The notes beneath the pieces were generated by a model. It saw nothing but the letters and a program-made list of their open reading frames with translations, was not told the DNA's origin and ran no database searches. The position numbers were made by a program, and so were the translations under genes. From positions 91,443,142 to 91,507,141 of the forward strand of contig OZ022339.1 of assembly GCA_963989245.1 (NCBI GenBank): a DNA stretch of 64,000 nt, written 5' to 3'. Source of the stretch: Nansenia antarctica (Eukaryota; Chordata; Actinopteri; Argentiniformes; Microstomatidae). Numbering within the stretch: position 1 is the stretch's first letter; every line of letters starts with the position of its first letter. Shown here piece by piece: positions 44,523-56,540 of this stretch.

Positions 44523-45370
44523 TGGTTTGTTTGAACCACAGCTTTAGACAGATGGGTTGCTTTTGGGTTGCTTTTCCTAGTTCAGGACACGTGACCAGAT
44601 CTAGACAGATATATCCAAAATATAGAGACTAAGCTATAGAATATGCACACTCGGTGACGATAATAACCGACCAACAGACTAAAATGAACATGCATATCAA
44701 AATGAAATGAATAAGAATAACAGACAAAGTATCACAACAACAAGTGTTAATGAACACTAAAGGTGCGTACCTCCCATTTCGTGCGTGCGCTTGAATGCCT
44801 TGCGTGTGTGTATTATAATAACTTGTTTGGCAGTCCGTTGCATTCTCTGGGTAGACAGGTACTTTATTTATTTTCCGTTCGTTTCATGGTCTGCATAGTG
44901 ATCTCCTCCAGTCCCTGCGAATATTTTGCGTGTGTGCGTGCGTGCGTGTGCGTGTGTGTGCATGCGTGTTGGTCGTACTCAAATGTTTCGAGCACCCACG
45001 GGCAGAAACATAAATCAGCGCCTATGATCGCGAGCCCGGTTGTGTTCCATCCATCTGGCTGCTCATACATAGGTCTAAAACGTGCGGTGATGAGTTTCAC
45101 TCAGGCCTACCCAGATTTTTCCAGGCCTACCCATCAGCCACTTTCTGTATCCGCCACTGCCTCTCACACTCTTGTGGACATGGACTTAACAGAGTATAGG
45201 AGCTTTGTGACGGGGCCCCCTGGAGGCATACAGGAACCACAACAGCCAATACTGGATGGTCTATTTAACCAGTGTGTGTTTGTTCCCCCGGGAGAGTGAA
45301 GGAGACGGGGAAAACCTGCTGAGGTGTTGGAGAGAGACTGAGTGAACCAGAGAGCTGTACTTGTTCTTTA
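44523..45370. other. No gene recognised; GT-rich simple repeat
   Basis: A GTGTGCGTGCGTGCG-type simple repeat lies at 44928-44969. An open frame of 178 codons crosses the region (44763-45299). Its end reads MDLTEYRSFVTGPPGG but I recognise no family and see no splice or codon support. Confidence 0.45.
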
Positions 45371-45374
45371 TTCT

Positions 45375-45480
45375 TTATTATTTAGAAAAGACTCGCTCAG
45401 CACGTCAGTGACGTTGCTGAGCCGTGCTGTACGCCAATAAAAACATATTTACAGCCGTTCCTCTGTACCTAGGTCAACTG
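45375..45480 (+). repeat. Segment shared, inverted, with the LTR-like element at 57.9-58.2 kb
   Basis: CTCGCTCAGCACGTCAGTGACG and CTGAGCCGTGCTGTACG, followed by TTTACAGCCGTTCCTCTGT, match the minus strand of 57910-58190. In that second copy the CGTCAGTGACGG portion is expanded into a minisatellite. This copy is the unexpanded form. Confidence 0.7.
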
Positions 45481-45639
45481 AGTTGATTCATTGAAGAAGT
45501 CCAATGCCAGTTGAGCATCATTGAACTTATAGTAACATGACATCAATTCTACTTCTGAGTAAAACCTGCCAAGAAAGATTGCTCATTAAAATGTTTGAGA
45601 TTTCTTCTCAAGACCACATGAGATTTGTTATTTTCTAAG

Positions 45640-45717
45640 CGAATGCTTCTGACACACTTCTCATAGCCAGACCTATCTCTCCACACTTCTCATAGCCAGA
45701 CCTATCTCTCCACACTT
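45640..45717. repeat. 29-bp direct duplication
   Basis: ACACTTCTCATAGCCAGACC with TATCTCTCC occurs twice back to back. No function is apparent. Confidence 0.75.
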
Positions 45718-46079
45718 CGCTTCGCGCTGTACCAGCGCTGGAGAATATATACTTTTTGCGCAAGTGGGCGCGCACGAGACACAAGAGTTTTTGCAGGGTG
45801 AGATGTCTGCAGATGAAAGTAAGCAAGTTGAAACGTTAGCAAATATACTTGCTGAGTGTTCTGACAGAGAAAGGTTGTTATTATTGTGACTAGTGTCTGA
45901 TTATAGTTCCATGGTGTGAATAGTGTCAAAGAGCTAGCTAGCTAGCTCAGAGGTGATGAGATGAGCTAGTCTGCTGCACACATGCCAGCTAAAGAGCTAA
46001 CTGGAGGGACTTTACTTAAAGTAGATATACAATCTTTCTTATTCTGCTAGAATTGGGCTTTATGGTAATACCATAATGG

Positions 46080-47857
46080 CACCGCTGGACTGGCCATACA
46101 ATCTTTCTGCCCGCTGGCAGATGGGCCGCGCTAGTTTTGGGCCGGTCGGGCCACCTGACCCCCCCCCCCCCCAAAATAAATAAATAATAATAATAATAAT
46201 AATAATAGCACCGCCGAGCCCAAACTAGCGCGGCCGAGCCCAAACTAGCGCGGCCCAAAATAACGCGGCATCAACTAGCGCTGAATCAAGCGGCGGCCCC
46301 TGTTTATACTAACACATGGGCTGGCCCAATCACATGCTTAGGCCCTGCTGTCCATCGGCCCCCTCCCCCACTCTGATCCCTCGGCCGAAAAAAAGTACGA
46401 AGCTAGCAGAGGATGCCTCAAAATGTCAGAAACTGACAGATATGTTCTCTGCATCGACTGTGGGGGCTAGGCCTACTACAGCTGCGGCTGCCACAGCAAA
46501 ATCTTTACCGCTAACTAACGTTAGCACTGATGTGCCGTTAGCAATTGAGGAGGAGACAGAGGACACAGCTAGAGAGGTAAGCAATGTTGTTACTTGGTTT
46601 TACAAAAGCAAAGTTATGTTAGTCGCTTGCATTGGCCAGATTAAGGGAGCAGCAGCAGAGAATGTCTTATGACTTATGCTAACCCGTACAGGCAGCATGA
46701 TTGCATTGCGCTTCACCAGGACTTGGCTGGAATTCATGCACACACAGTGATCTCTCTCGTGGTGTAACGTTAGTGCTGCTTGGCTGTGGACTCTATAGCT
46801 AACGTTAGATGGGGGTGTTCTGCATTTTGTGACTTTCTATTTTGTTGCTAGCTAGCAAGTTGAGGTATCACTGTCACTGACATAAATGCAATACCAACAA
46901 TGGGTGTTAATAATACTTTTTATTTGAAAATATATATATAAAAAAAAAAAATCTACACTAGCCTAGTTCAGAACTAATGAATGCTTTTTATTGCATGGAG
47001 AAATAAAGCTCATGCAGTCTGCAACCCAATAATGTTGTCTTGCAACCTTCCATTTGAAATGACTGGGCTTCTGGTGTAACATAATGCAATCATGCAGCCT
47101 GTGTGTACATGTAAATGAGAACTTTGCTGATTTTGACAACCAGTTAGTTTACTTCTCTGTCCATGTCTTGTTGAACCAGGTTGAGCTGCTGCTGCCCTCC
47201 CCAGAAAAGCAGAGTGTCAGGGAAAGAGAGGAAAAGGAGAGAGAAAAAGATGAAACAGAGGAAACAGAGTGCCACGTTCAGGACTTCAATTACTTTGCCT
47301 GTCCTGAGCCTTCCATGCTAGATCACTTTTTAGATTACCACCCTCAGCAGAGAACCAAAAATACAGCGGCACAAACGTATTTCACATGTGCAGATGGCAC
47401 CAGTAGGAAGTGGCTCACATATTGCGAAGAACAGCATACATTGTTTTGTTTTGTCTGTATGGCATTTGGCAATAGCACTGACCCCAGAAAATGTATTACT
47501 GGAATGACAGGATGGAGACGTGCGCAACAGAATGTGGAGGAGCATGAAAAGAGTGCTACACATCGAAAGTGTGCTGAAGCCTATTTTCTAAGAAGTAGAA
47601 AAGGAGATATCCAGAGCAAGTTTGCTGGCAGTCAGATGTCTGCTCATAGGCAGCAAGTAAGAAAGAAACGCCAGGTTTTGGAGTGTGTTGTGGATGTGGT
47701 GAAGGTGATAGGCAAGAGGGGCTTGAGCTACATAAGGGGTTTTACAAATGGTATATTCAACAGACTGCCAGCATGTTGATCGGCGGTGTCGGACCGATTG
47801 TGTTGGGCCGGTCTGAGCCACATGGCAGGGCCTAATTTTTGTCCCAGTCCAGCCCTG
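46080..47857 (+). mobile_element. Internally deleted hAT with 8-bp target duplication
   Basis: The 8-mer CATAATGG flanks the element at 46072-46079 and 47858-47865. The left end reads CACCGCTGGACTGG and the right end is the complement of CAGGGCTGGACTGG. The body has the first exons of a ZMYM1/TTF-type hAT transposase. The frame then stops at 47777-47779 and the right end follows within 80 bp, so the catalytic part has been deleted. It could move only if a related transposase acts in trans. Confidence 0.88.
46316..47779 (+). pseudogene. hAT transposase N-terminal part (TTF-type zinc finger)
   Basis: A first coding segment (46316 to about 46575, ending at a GTAAGC donor) is Ala/Thr-rich. A second exon starts after TTGAACCAG at 47180 and runs to 47779. 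It contains a charged linker (EREEKEREKDETEETE), the FACPEPSMLDHFLDYHP stretch and a TTF-type zinc finger (FCFVCMAF ... VEEHEKSATH). It breaks off at GKRGLSYIRGF, just where the DUF4371 core starts in complete proteins. The catalytic residues are absent. Confidence 0.8.
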
Positions 47858-48073
47858 CATAATGGTATATTTACAGTACATGGACAGTGGATTGAAGCAT
47901 TGGAACAAACCCTCACTCATTGAAAATGTATGTTCTCTATAGATGGATATACAATTTATTTTTCAGCAACCCAATATTCAATTCGAATTATGTTATGAAT
48001 TGATATGGATCAATGTATACCTCTTATTAAATTATACATACTCTGGTTGTTATGTTTGCCTTTTGGTTGACAG

Positions 48074-48748
48074 CAAAAGAGGGAGAGGAGGATAGAGAAG
48101 GAGAGAGAGCAGGATGGTGTCGGCACACCAGAGAGAGAGAGCAAGAACCAGGTGAGAAAGTAGACAGGTAGTCAAGACAACATATGCCACAGTCCATGCC
48201 ACCCCCCCAAGGCAGCAACCAACGGAAACACTGAGAGCAGATAGCTGAACTGTTCAGTGTCAATCCTGGAGAAATGGAGATGGAGGTTATACACTGCATG
48301 TGTATTAATGTAACCAGCCCAGGAGTCAGCTTCCTAAAGTAGTACTTTATCTCTTTTGACAATCCAGAGCCACTTCTCTCCTAGACCAGAGTTGTTAATT
48401 TAATCCATTTCGTTGGTTTACGCACAGAAGATTGACCTGCAATTGTTACTCTTATTATGGTTTTGTACTACTTGTGAAACTGACCTCAGTGTGGTTTATA
48501 AAACGCATGTGTAACAATGTGAAGTTGAACAGTCCAGTGTGGCTCATAAAATGCATACGTGCAATAATGTGACCAGTTCAGGGTGGTTTATAAACTGTGT
48601 ACGTGTGTTCCAGGTGAGGATCTACAACAACAACAACAACTACGACACACAGCATGAGGACCAAAAGCTGGAGGACATCTATTCCCGTTACAGAGAGCTC
48701 ATCACCTCGGAGCTCAACTACTCTGCCATGTCTTTCCCCATGGTCTGA
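48074..48748 (+). CDS. Last two exons of an unidentified host gene
   Basis: Exon 48074-48151 (26 codons, phase 0) lies between TTGACAG and GTGAGA and reads QKRERRIEKEREQDGVGTPE and on. Exon 48614-48748 (45 codons) follows GTTCCAG, reads VRIYNNNNNYDTQHEDQ, then KLEDIYSRYRELITSELNY, and stops with TGA at 48746-48748. An ATTAAA polyadenylation signal sits at 48832-48837. The basic coiled-coil-like first exon and the asparagine run look like a disordered nuclear protein. Phase is compatible with the exon at 41722-41904. If they belong together, the Harbinger and hAT pieces between them are intronic. No family is recognised. Confidence 0.5.
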
Positions 48749-49879
48749 ACGCGCAGAACACACTTGTGCTGCTTCATAGAATCCTCCACATTGCTTTTAC
48801 AATCCTTCAAAAACGTATTGTATTAAAGTTGCTATAAATATTGCAAAATGAACTCCAGGTGCCTCATTTATAGAAAGTAGCCTACTTTGGATCAAATTTG
48901 ATCTTACCCGTGTCGTACGTAGAAAACCACGTCAACATAGTGATTTATACAATTTCAACGTGAATCAATTTGACCGTGGAAACGACCGTACGCACATTAC
49001 CTACTGGTTATGCAGAGTTATTACAGGCATGTGAGCCGCACTGCCTACTGTAATTCATGCAAGTGGCTCGTGTAGTGCACAATTATGGGCTGTCCCTTAC
49101 CAAGTTCCCACCATTCTGCAGGCTGGGAAAGGGAGGAGGGGCCAAGCCTCCTGCCGGGATCCATCCCTCTGAGGGAGTGTCAAGCAGGGAACAGACAAAG
49201 CACATCTTCGAGGCCCACATGAGATTGACATGACAACACATTTGAGCATGCTATACAGTATAAGCACATAATTGTAGTTATGGTTGTCTCATCACAGCTT
49301 AAATACACTTAGAAAGTATGGCGTAATTAAAACGTAAACAATGTATAGTCTATTATATCTGATGATCTACACATTGTTGCAACAATGATGCCTTGTAAAT
49401 CAACATTATAATGTTTCACATCAGTGTGCCTTAGCATTGTGGATAGGCATGGGAAGCTCTCCCTAGTTTCTAATTCAGACCTCTTGAGGTTTCAACCATT
49501 TCAACAGTCTGTGGCGCCACCTACAGGCATTTCTGAATGTTTTTTCTTTTTTTCTATTCAGCTAAGCTATGAACATCTAACTGCATGTTTAACACAATCA
49601 CACCTGAGAGAACATCAACATGGTAAAAACACATAACTACACATAATTAGATGATCACACAGTCCTTGCTTTTGAACACGTCCTAAAACCTAAGTTTGTT
49701 TATAAACCGTGTATCATACGAAACAGGACAGCAGCGATACAGTGAATCCAATTCACTAAGTATTTATAGTGGGGGGGCAATCTATGGGTAAATTGTTGTT
49801 TTCATTTCAAATGTGTGCTAAAGTTTGTTTTTCACTTCTAAGTTGAAGATAATAGTTACCCTCTTGGCTGTGGTCTGAG
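48749..49879. other. No gene recognised
   Basis: Downstream of the candidate last exon. Mixed AT-rich sequence with no recognisable coding similarity, repeat or RNA gene. Confidence 0.5.
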
Positions 49880-50330
49880 CTACCAGGGTAAAGAACCTTA
49901 TTTCTTGAGTATGTGTGGCAGTGTTGAACCTGTAAAAAGAGTGGAGACAAATATGACAGCTCCTCAAGGATCGCATGCTACCAAACCTTTTAGTGTGTTG
50001 GTGGATTTGTCGTCAGAGTATGACTGACTTTGTAAGCAGTAATGAGCTTGGCTTTTCCATTTTCAAATCGGTGCAGTCAAGTATTGCAAATGTATTTGGG
50101 TGGTCTTCCTTGTATTTATCTGGCATGTTTGCAGTGATGATATCTCTATGGGGCCATATTGCTTAAGAACCAAGCTTGTTATACATATAATCAACCCATG
50201 CTCCAAAAATTCTGCTAACATTAGGTGTGTCGATATCAAACATGAAGGCAAGGTCTTTCAGGTCCCAGTTGTTGCGTAACTTCATGAGGACCATCAGTAA
50301 CTGTTGATGCAGAGGAATTGCACATATGTG
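49880..50330 (-). pseudogene. ISL2EU/PIF-like transposase remnant
   Basis: On the minus strand, frame pieces read LMVLMKLRNNWDLKDLAF, then MFDIDTPNVSRIFGAWVDY, the helix-turn-helix typical of DDE_Tnp_4/ISL2EU proteins. Next come the catalytic segments AILDCTDLKMEKPSSLL and GAVIFVSTLFTGS. Stop codons occur after KLGS and within ACDP, and at least one frameshift lies near 50025-50040. The remainder of the DDE domain is missing. It is a dead fragment. Confidence 0.75.
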
Positions 50331-50404
50331 GCAGTTTGTCTTTCTGTATGTCAGAGGGATATTTGTTTGTGGGCATACACTATTGTTAGGGATCTCAAAA
50401 AAAG

Positions 50405-50500
50405 AACAGAAAATAATAATAATAACAATAATAACTTTTATTTGTAGTGCTTTTCCTGCAAATGTTGCAGCTCAAAGTGCTCCAACAGACAGGACAGATC
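50405..50500 (+). repeat. Retroposon tail fragment
   Basis: An (AAT)n-type run leads into CTTTTATTTGTAGTGCTTTT and GTTGCAGCTCAAAGTGC, a common fish retroposon end. It separates the two parts of the ISL2EU-like gene remnant. Confidence 0.55.
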
Positions 50501-50569
50501 ATTGTACTGTCCATATGTAAAACCTGTACAATACACAAAGTAGTTGGGACTTTGCTTTCATTGACTGAC

Positions 50570-50745
50570 TCAGAGGTTAAGTAATTATGTGGATTTTGGT
50601 TTTTCTCAAGATCTCTAATGCGCTTTTTTGAGAGCCTCAATTTCTTTGTTGAAAGATAGATTCTGTTCAGTCTCCAACAGGGTGTTGCTTTCATGGTCTC
50701 CACGTCTCTCCAAGAATTGGTTGTCCTTTTACAATTCTGTGAATA
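50570..50745 (-). pseudogene. Coiled-coil exon, probably of the same ISL2EU/THAP gene
   Basis: The minus strand encodes LLETEQNLSFNKEIEALKKR followed by IRDLEKN, with heptad spacing of Leu/Ile. THAP-ISL2EU transposases carry such a coiled coil between the THAP finger and the DDE part, which fits its place upstream of 49880-50330. The THAP finger itself is not seen and may have been lost where the hAT inserted at 50797. Confidence 0.45.
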
Positions 50746-51043
50746 AAACACAAGATCATGTTAGGTATGCTTTTTTTTGTTACCGTTTATGCTCACCAGG
50801 GGCGGCGCTAGGGGGTGGCTACTTGGGCTCAAGCCCCGGATGTTTTCTGAAAAGCCCCGAATGTTTTACTTTCAAAAAACAAAAAAAACAAAACAAAACT
50901 TGTGAGTAACGTGCAGTACCGGAGTCCAACAGAGAGGCAGCAGCTGCGCGACATTAGCCTGCCTACTGCGTAGCCTGCCCTGCCCTGAAGAAGAAGTGAT
51001 CTCAATCAGTGCCTCTCAATCAGTGCCTGACAAAAGTGTAAGG

Positions 51044-54000
51044 ATGGATATCCGAACGTTTTTTTCAAAAAAACAATTGCCAAGAACTGTTGCAGCAGCA
51101 GTATCAGCAGCTGACAACAATGACGTCACCAGCAGTGATGACATAGATGATGTTTCAGGTTTGTGAATCTTATTAGAAAGGTGACTGACTCACTGACACT
51201 ACTTTTCCGGTTTGCTAATGCTAGCTGGCTATCATAACATAACGTTATGTTATAATGAAAATGAAAAATGGTAAGAAATCAAACAAAGGATAATACTTGT
51301 ACAAATAAAGTGAATAACAGGCTGATAGTCTTTGATATCTGCACTCTGGTTGACTGAGTAACAAGTGAAAAATAATGATGTAACGTTAATGTTACAGCTA
51401 GTAAACATGGAGTAACCACATTAAGTATGCCCTTATGGTAGTATGTATGTATACAGAACATATCCTAAGATGTAACGCTAACTAACTAAGTTTGTTTAAT
51501 GTCCCAGGGGGGATTTGATTTCACAGTACTATACACAAGCCAACAATACATGTAATATATCGTCATATAACACAGGACAAGACTCTAAATACAATATAAG
51601 TGGTGAGCACAGTCTGCCCTGATATACATACTGTAACATAACTAGCCTCAGCCCATCAATTCTGTAATTCTATACAAATATAAATGATGGTGACTGACGT
51701 GTGTGTGTGTGTGTTTACTGTCTATTTTGTAATACAGGTCAGCTGCTATCCAATACAGCTGCATCAGCCAGGCCACCAAGAAAAGATGTTTCAGGTGTGA
51801 ATCTACAGGTGTAATGTTTGAGTATGTTTCTAGTCCTGCTCTATATGAAAAGTGTCATGAGATAACTTTTGTTGTGAATTTGAGCTATCATGAAATTGAA
51901 GTAGATTTGACTGTGAGGACTTTATTTTTGTCACACAGATGAGTCAGCTACATGTAGGGAGGAGCAGCAAGGGACAGCAGAGCAACAAGGGACAGCAGGT
52001 GGATTGTCTGCTATTGATTTAGGGACAAAAGAAAGTGGCCCTAAGCAGGTGTGCCTCCCCCAGTACCCCTTCAGCCAATTTGGTACCCAGCAGAGAGCAT
52101 TTAATAAGAGCTGGTTCGAGCAATTTAAATGGCTGGAGTACTCTGTAGCCAGAAACTCTGCATTTTGCTTTCCATGTCAGCAGTTTGGAAGGCAGAATAT
52201 TCGCACCCATAAAGATGCTCTCCTCAGTAGCTCTGGACTTTTTAACTGGAAAAGGGCTTTGGATTCCTTCCGTGAGCATGAGAAAACGGACCTCCACAAG
52301 TCAAGCATGACATGTTGGCAGAGCTTTAAAAGCACAGGAACTCATGGGGATGTGGTTGAGCTGCTGCATACTGCAAGGGCAGAAGAAATATTGGAGAGGC
52401 GCCAATACCTTCAGCGCATTGTGGGTGTAACCACATTTTTAGGGAAGCAAGGCATCCCATTCCGTGGGCATGATGAGCAGGAGGCTAGCCAGAATCCAGG
52501 CAACTTCCATGAATGCATGAAACTCCTCAAACAATTTGACCCATTTCTCCAAAAATATACACCTTCTAAAAATGCCACCTACCTCTCCCATACGTCCCAA
52601 AACGAAATGATTACCAGCATTGCACAAGAAATAACAGAAAATGTCACAAAAGAAATTACATCCTCCAAGATGTACTCTGTGATGGCAGATGAAGCCAGAG
52701 ATCACCACACAGAGCAGCTGGCAGTCTGTGTTCGTTATGTCACAATGGAAGGTACCCCAAGAGAGGCTTTTCTTGGGCTACACAAGCTAGACAAATTTGA
52801 TGCGAAGTCCATTGCAGATGGAATAGAGGCAGTGCTGCAGTCTCACAAACTAGGGGACCTCATGTGTGTTGCACAAACATATGATGGAGCAGCAGTGATG
52901 AGTGGAGCAGTGGGGGGTGTCCAGGCCCGCTTCAGAGAGCGACACCCTGAAGCAGTGTATGTACACTGTTATGCACATGAGCTCAACCTAGTCCTGTGCC
53001 ACACATGCAAAGCCATACCGGAAGCTGCCGCATTCTTCGACCTTCTGGAAAACATGTATACAATTTTCAGCAAATCCCTTGTTAATCATAACAAGTTCAT
53101 TGAAATACAGAACCAACTGGGATTAAAGCCATCTGAACTAGTGCAGCTCTCAACAACACGATGGGCAAGCCAGGTGAGGTCTGTAAAAGCTGTTGTGAAC
53201 AACCTTCCTGCCATCCTTGCATGTCTCAGGACCATGAAGACAGCCACGGCCCAAGGGATCCTGTCAAATCTCTGCAAGCCGAAGACGGTCTACATGCTGG
53301 TGATCTACATGCTGGTGATGTTTGCCAAACTCCTCGGGATAACTGAAGGGCTTCACCGGTACCTGCAGGGGGAAAGTTTGGACTTGGGCAGAGCAGCGCA
53401 GTACAAGATGGCAATTGTTAAAACATTGACAGATCTCCACAGATCTCCGACAGACCCTGGGGCTGAAGATGTTTTCAAGAGCGCCATGACCATGTGAGGA
53501 ACATCACATTCAGCTACCTGTTGGTCCCAGGCAGAAACAAAAAAGATTGGATGGTTTTGTGGTGGAGTCAGCCTGTGGAGCAACCTCCAATCTGACCACC
53601 CCAGGTGATTTCAGAGGTCAGCTTTTTTATCCGTGCCTGGACAGGATGATACAGGAACTTACCCATCGGTTTTCAGATGTGGGAGCAGAGCTGATGTCAG
53701 GCATTCAAGCCTGCAACCCAACCTCAGCGACTTTTCTCTCCGAAGATGCTCTCAAAAGCCTTGCTAGGCATTACAAAATAAAACTGAAGCCAGAAGAACT
53801 CCTGGTGGCTAGAAGTTTCTTCCAGATATCGCTGGAGAAAGAGAATACATTCCCTGACATAGCCACTGTGTTCCAGAGTCTTGACAGAGACATGTTCCCA
53901 ACCCTGAAGGCTGTCCTCCAAGTGGCCCTGACAATTCCAGTTAGCAGCTGCAGCTGTGAACGCTCCTTCAGGGCCTTACGCCGTCTGCACACATGGCTAA

Positions 54001-54155
54001 GGAGCACGATGGGCCAAGACAGGCTCAATGACCTGGCAATCATGTCAATTGAGAAGAACAACCTCGATGCCATAACACCTGACAAAATTATTGACAGGTT
54101 TGCTCAATTAAAGCCACGTCGGCACAGCCTTATTTTGCCACCACAAGAAAAGTAA
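51044..54155 (+). pseudogene. ZMYM1-like (TTF/DUF4371) hAT transposase, one frameshift
   Basis: Exons 51044-51158, 51738-51794 and 51939-54155 join in phase. The start MDIRTFFSKKQLPR is typical of this family. A TTF-type zinc finger follows in exon 3 (FCFPCQQF ... FREHEKTDLH). The core shows VMADEARDHHTEQL, YDGAAVMSGAVGGV and VHCYAHELNLVLC. The C-terminal dimerisation block has IPVSSCSCERSFRALRRL. A single frameshift near 53480-53500 puts a TGA at 53495-53497; the second frame then runs to 54155. Exons 1 and 2 both end in GATGTTTCAG, so exon 2 may have arisen by a small duplication. Apart from the frameshift the protein looks complete at about 770 residues. Confidence 0.88.
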
Positions 54156-54420
54156 AAAAAAAAGATGGGGATGGGAGAGAGGGGTGGGGGGGATAGCAGT
54201 TGGAAAGGAGTGCAATGAAGAAATTGAAGAAGAAATGAGAAAACGTGAATGGATATAAGGTTGATGTTTAATAGTTTGTATAGTTATAGTTTGAAAGTCT
54301 GTATAATGAGTGAGGAAGAGAGAACACAGTGAGGAAAAGAATGGAGGAGATACAACTAGAGGAAGAGATGAAAACAGGGTGAGAAGAAAGAAGTGAAGAA
54401 CACAGCAGTAAAAGACAGCA

Positions 54421-54560
54421 GAGGTGCCAGCCAGGATCACATGTAAGAGAATAAGATGCATTTCATGTTTGTTTTTTACATCTGAAGTTTATGAGGTGCC
54501 AGCCAGGATCACATGTACTGTAAGAGAATAAGATGCATTTTATTTTATTGTTTTACATGA
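54421..54560. repeat. Imperfect 70-bp direct duplication in the hAT 3' region
   Basis: GAGGTGCCAGCCAGGATCAC and AGAGAATAAGATGCATTT occur twice, around 54421 and 54494, with small indels between copies. Confidence 0.8.
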
Positions 54561-54841
54561 TATAGTTATTATATATATTATATATCATGATATGGTCAGT
54601 CTTAATACCCCTTTTGTTTTATATGTTCTTCTTTCAGTGGATGTGAGGCATGTTCCCTGGATCAGTGATCTGAAATCACTTCAACCAGCTGCTGACTGTA
54701 TTTGAGTGAGTTAAGGCATTAGTGTGGGGGACATGGCGCGTTCTGGCCTGCAGGGGGAGCTACGTGTGCTGACCTCCCTCTGTGCCCAGAACCACCACAA
54801 TTAGTTTGCTTCATTAAAGGGTGTGAATGTATATGTGTTCT

Positions 54842-54983
54842 CCAGTGCCAGTCTCTTTTGTCCGCTTTAAGGTGGTGGTAAGTTGAAGGTTGAAGGCAAA
54901 TTTTTCCGGCGCGCTCCGCGCGCACATTATATTATCCCTCTGGACTAAGCCCCGGATCTCCTACAATCCTAAATCCGCCCCTG
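54842..54983 (+). repeat. Inner hAT right-terminal region
   Basis: About 140 bp ending TAAATCCGCCCCTG. It is closely similar to 56541-56698: both contain GGTGGTGGTAAGTT, a GCGCGC-rich stretch and AAGCCCCGGATCTCCTACAA. It is an alternative right end of the same hAT family. Confidence 0.85.
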
Positions 54984-56540
54984 GTTTCCCCCATCACTAC
55001 TTTACACCTTTAGAGTTCATTCTGTTTCTCTTCTGGGAGACAGTTCTGTTGGTTAGTATATCAACCTTCATATATACATGTTTACTGTTGGTTTGTTAGT
55101 TTCATGTCTCTCAGCTCAACTGTCAGTGCGTGCCATAAGTCACAAAAATGTGTGTGTGTGTGTCACCTTCACCTTTGTAGGTGGGTTGGATTTAACTTTT
55201 TGCGGCTTTCACTGTTAGTACTGTTGGTACTGTTAGTATTCAACATAAATGATTTCTTTCAACTATTGTGTGTGTGTGTACCCACTCACTCTACACATAA
55301 TTGGCCTTTTTAACACAGCACCAACAGGTCAACACCTGACCATTACCCAAACACCTGATATTAACCAGCTACGCCACCAAAAAGCTGGCAGTTTCCTTGG
55401 GCATGTGGTATTTAAACTTGAGGGGTGAGTTTCCCATCTACAAACATAACTCGTGTTCCTAATGTTATGTAATGTCAGAGTCCCAAGCCACTAAGACAGT
55501 GAACATGCTTGTAGCAGTCGTTGTTTAACATAAATAAATTAAAGAATATGACGTGTTTTTATATGAATACTAATAACTAATTGCGGTCTTGTGGAATCCG
55601 AGTTGAGTTGTTGATGTTCCATGTTCATATCCGCTGTGGCCTGGGGAGGTCAGTGGGTCATTATACAACGGATAGATCCCGTCCAGTGTCTCTATTGGTC
55701 AGTTTGGTCCAGTGTCTCTATTGGTCAGTTTGGTCCATTGTCTCTATTGGTCAGTTTGGTCCATTGTCTCTATTGGTCAGTTTGCGATATACGCACGGCT
55801 AAATGGAATGTTGACACATCTTTTCATATTACTCTGCGTTTGTTTATATTACCGTTATTTCGAAGTTACATTCTTACCGTTGCTTAGCAACCGATAAACA
55901 ACTGTTCAGCGGAAGAATAGACTTACAATAAAACACAGTTCCATTAAAATACATTAATTAAAATGTTGTCTTGTCTTTCTTTTGTGAAATATTGATAGAT
56001 AAATACCTTCTTTTATCTATTTTGTGGTTTCTTTTTATTTTACTACTTGATCTTTTGTAAAGCGTCTTTGAGTGTCTATTGGCTGCCCTTCCAATGGTCT
56101 AAACATGACCATGTGCCCCCATAGTTGAAAACGTCGCGCTAACGTGATCTACTGGGATTTTCTCACACAACCATCTCTAGTGTTTACAGAGAATGGTCAG
56201 AAAAAGACAAAACTATCCAGTGACGTCAGTTCTCTGGGCGAAAATGGTGGTGGTGGTGTAATGGTGTGGGGGATATTTTCTTGGCACAAATCTGCAGCAA
56301 TTGTGTGATGCTAGAATGTCAATATGGACCAAAATCTCAGAGGAATGTTTCCAGCACCTTGTTGAATCTATGCCACGAAGAATGAAGGCAAACGAGGGGG
56401 TCCAACCCGGTAATAGCAAGGTGTACCGGTGCAAGTGGCTGGTGAGTGTATGTTAGTGCAAATAACTAATTTGACTACTATTGATTTGATAATGATGTAT
56501 CATTTATATAAAAAGCCTTAATGTTGAGCCCTGGTATAAG
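54984..56540. other. Extra DNA carried between two hAT right ends
   Basis: About 1.56 kb with no recognised gene. It contains a four-copy 26-bp repeat with CCAAT boxes (55681-55784) and AT-rich sequence, plus a short open stretch near 56380-56430. There is no hAT left end at its start. It is best read as DNA trapped between two transposon ends and mobilised with them. Confidence 0.6.
55681..55784. repeat. Four 26-bp repeats, each with an inverted CCAAT box
   Basis: Units start at 55681, 55707, 55733 and 55759 with GTCCAGTGTCTCTATTGGTC (the last two have CATTG). Each holds ATTGG, the reverse of CCAAT, at exact 26-bp spacing. This could be a cluster of NF-Y sites in a promoter; no downstream gene is recognised. 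Confidence 0.85.

Noticed and set aside
44763..45299. 178-codon frame as a gene
   Set aside because: It crosses a GT-rich simple repeat, lacks similarity and splice support, and its length can be explained by the repeat.
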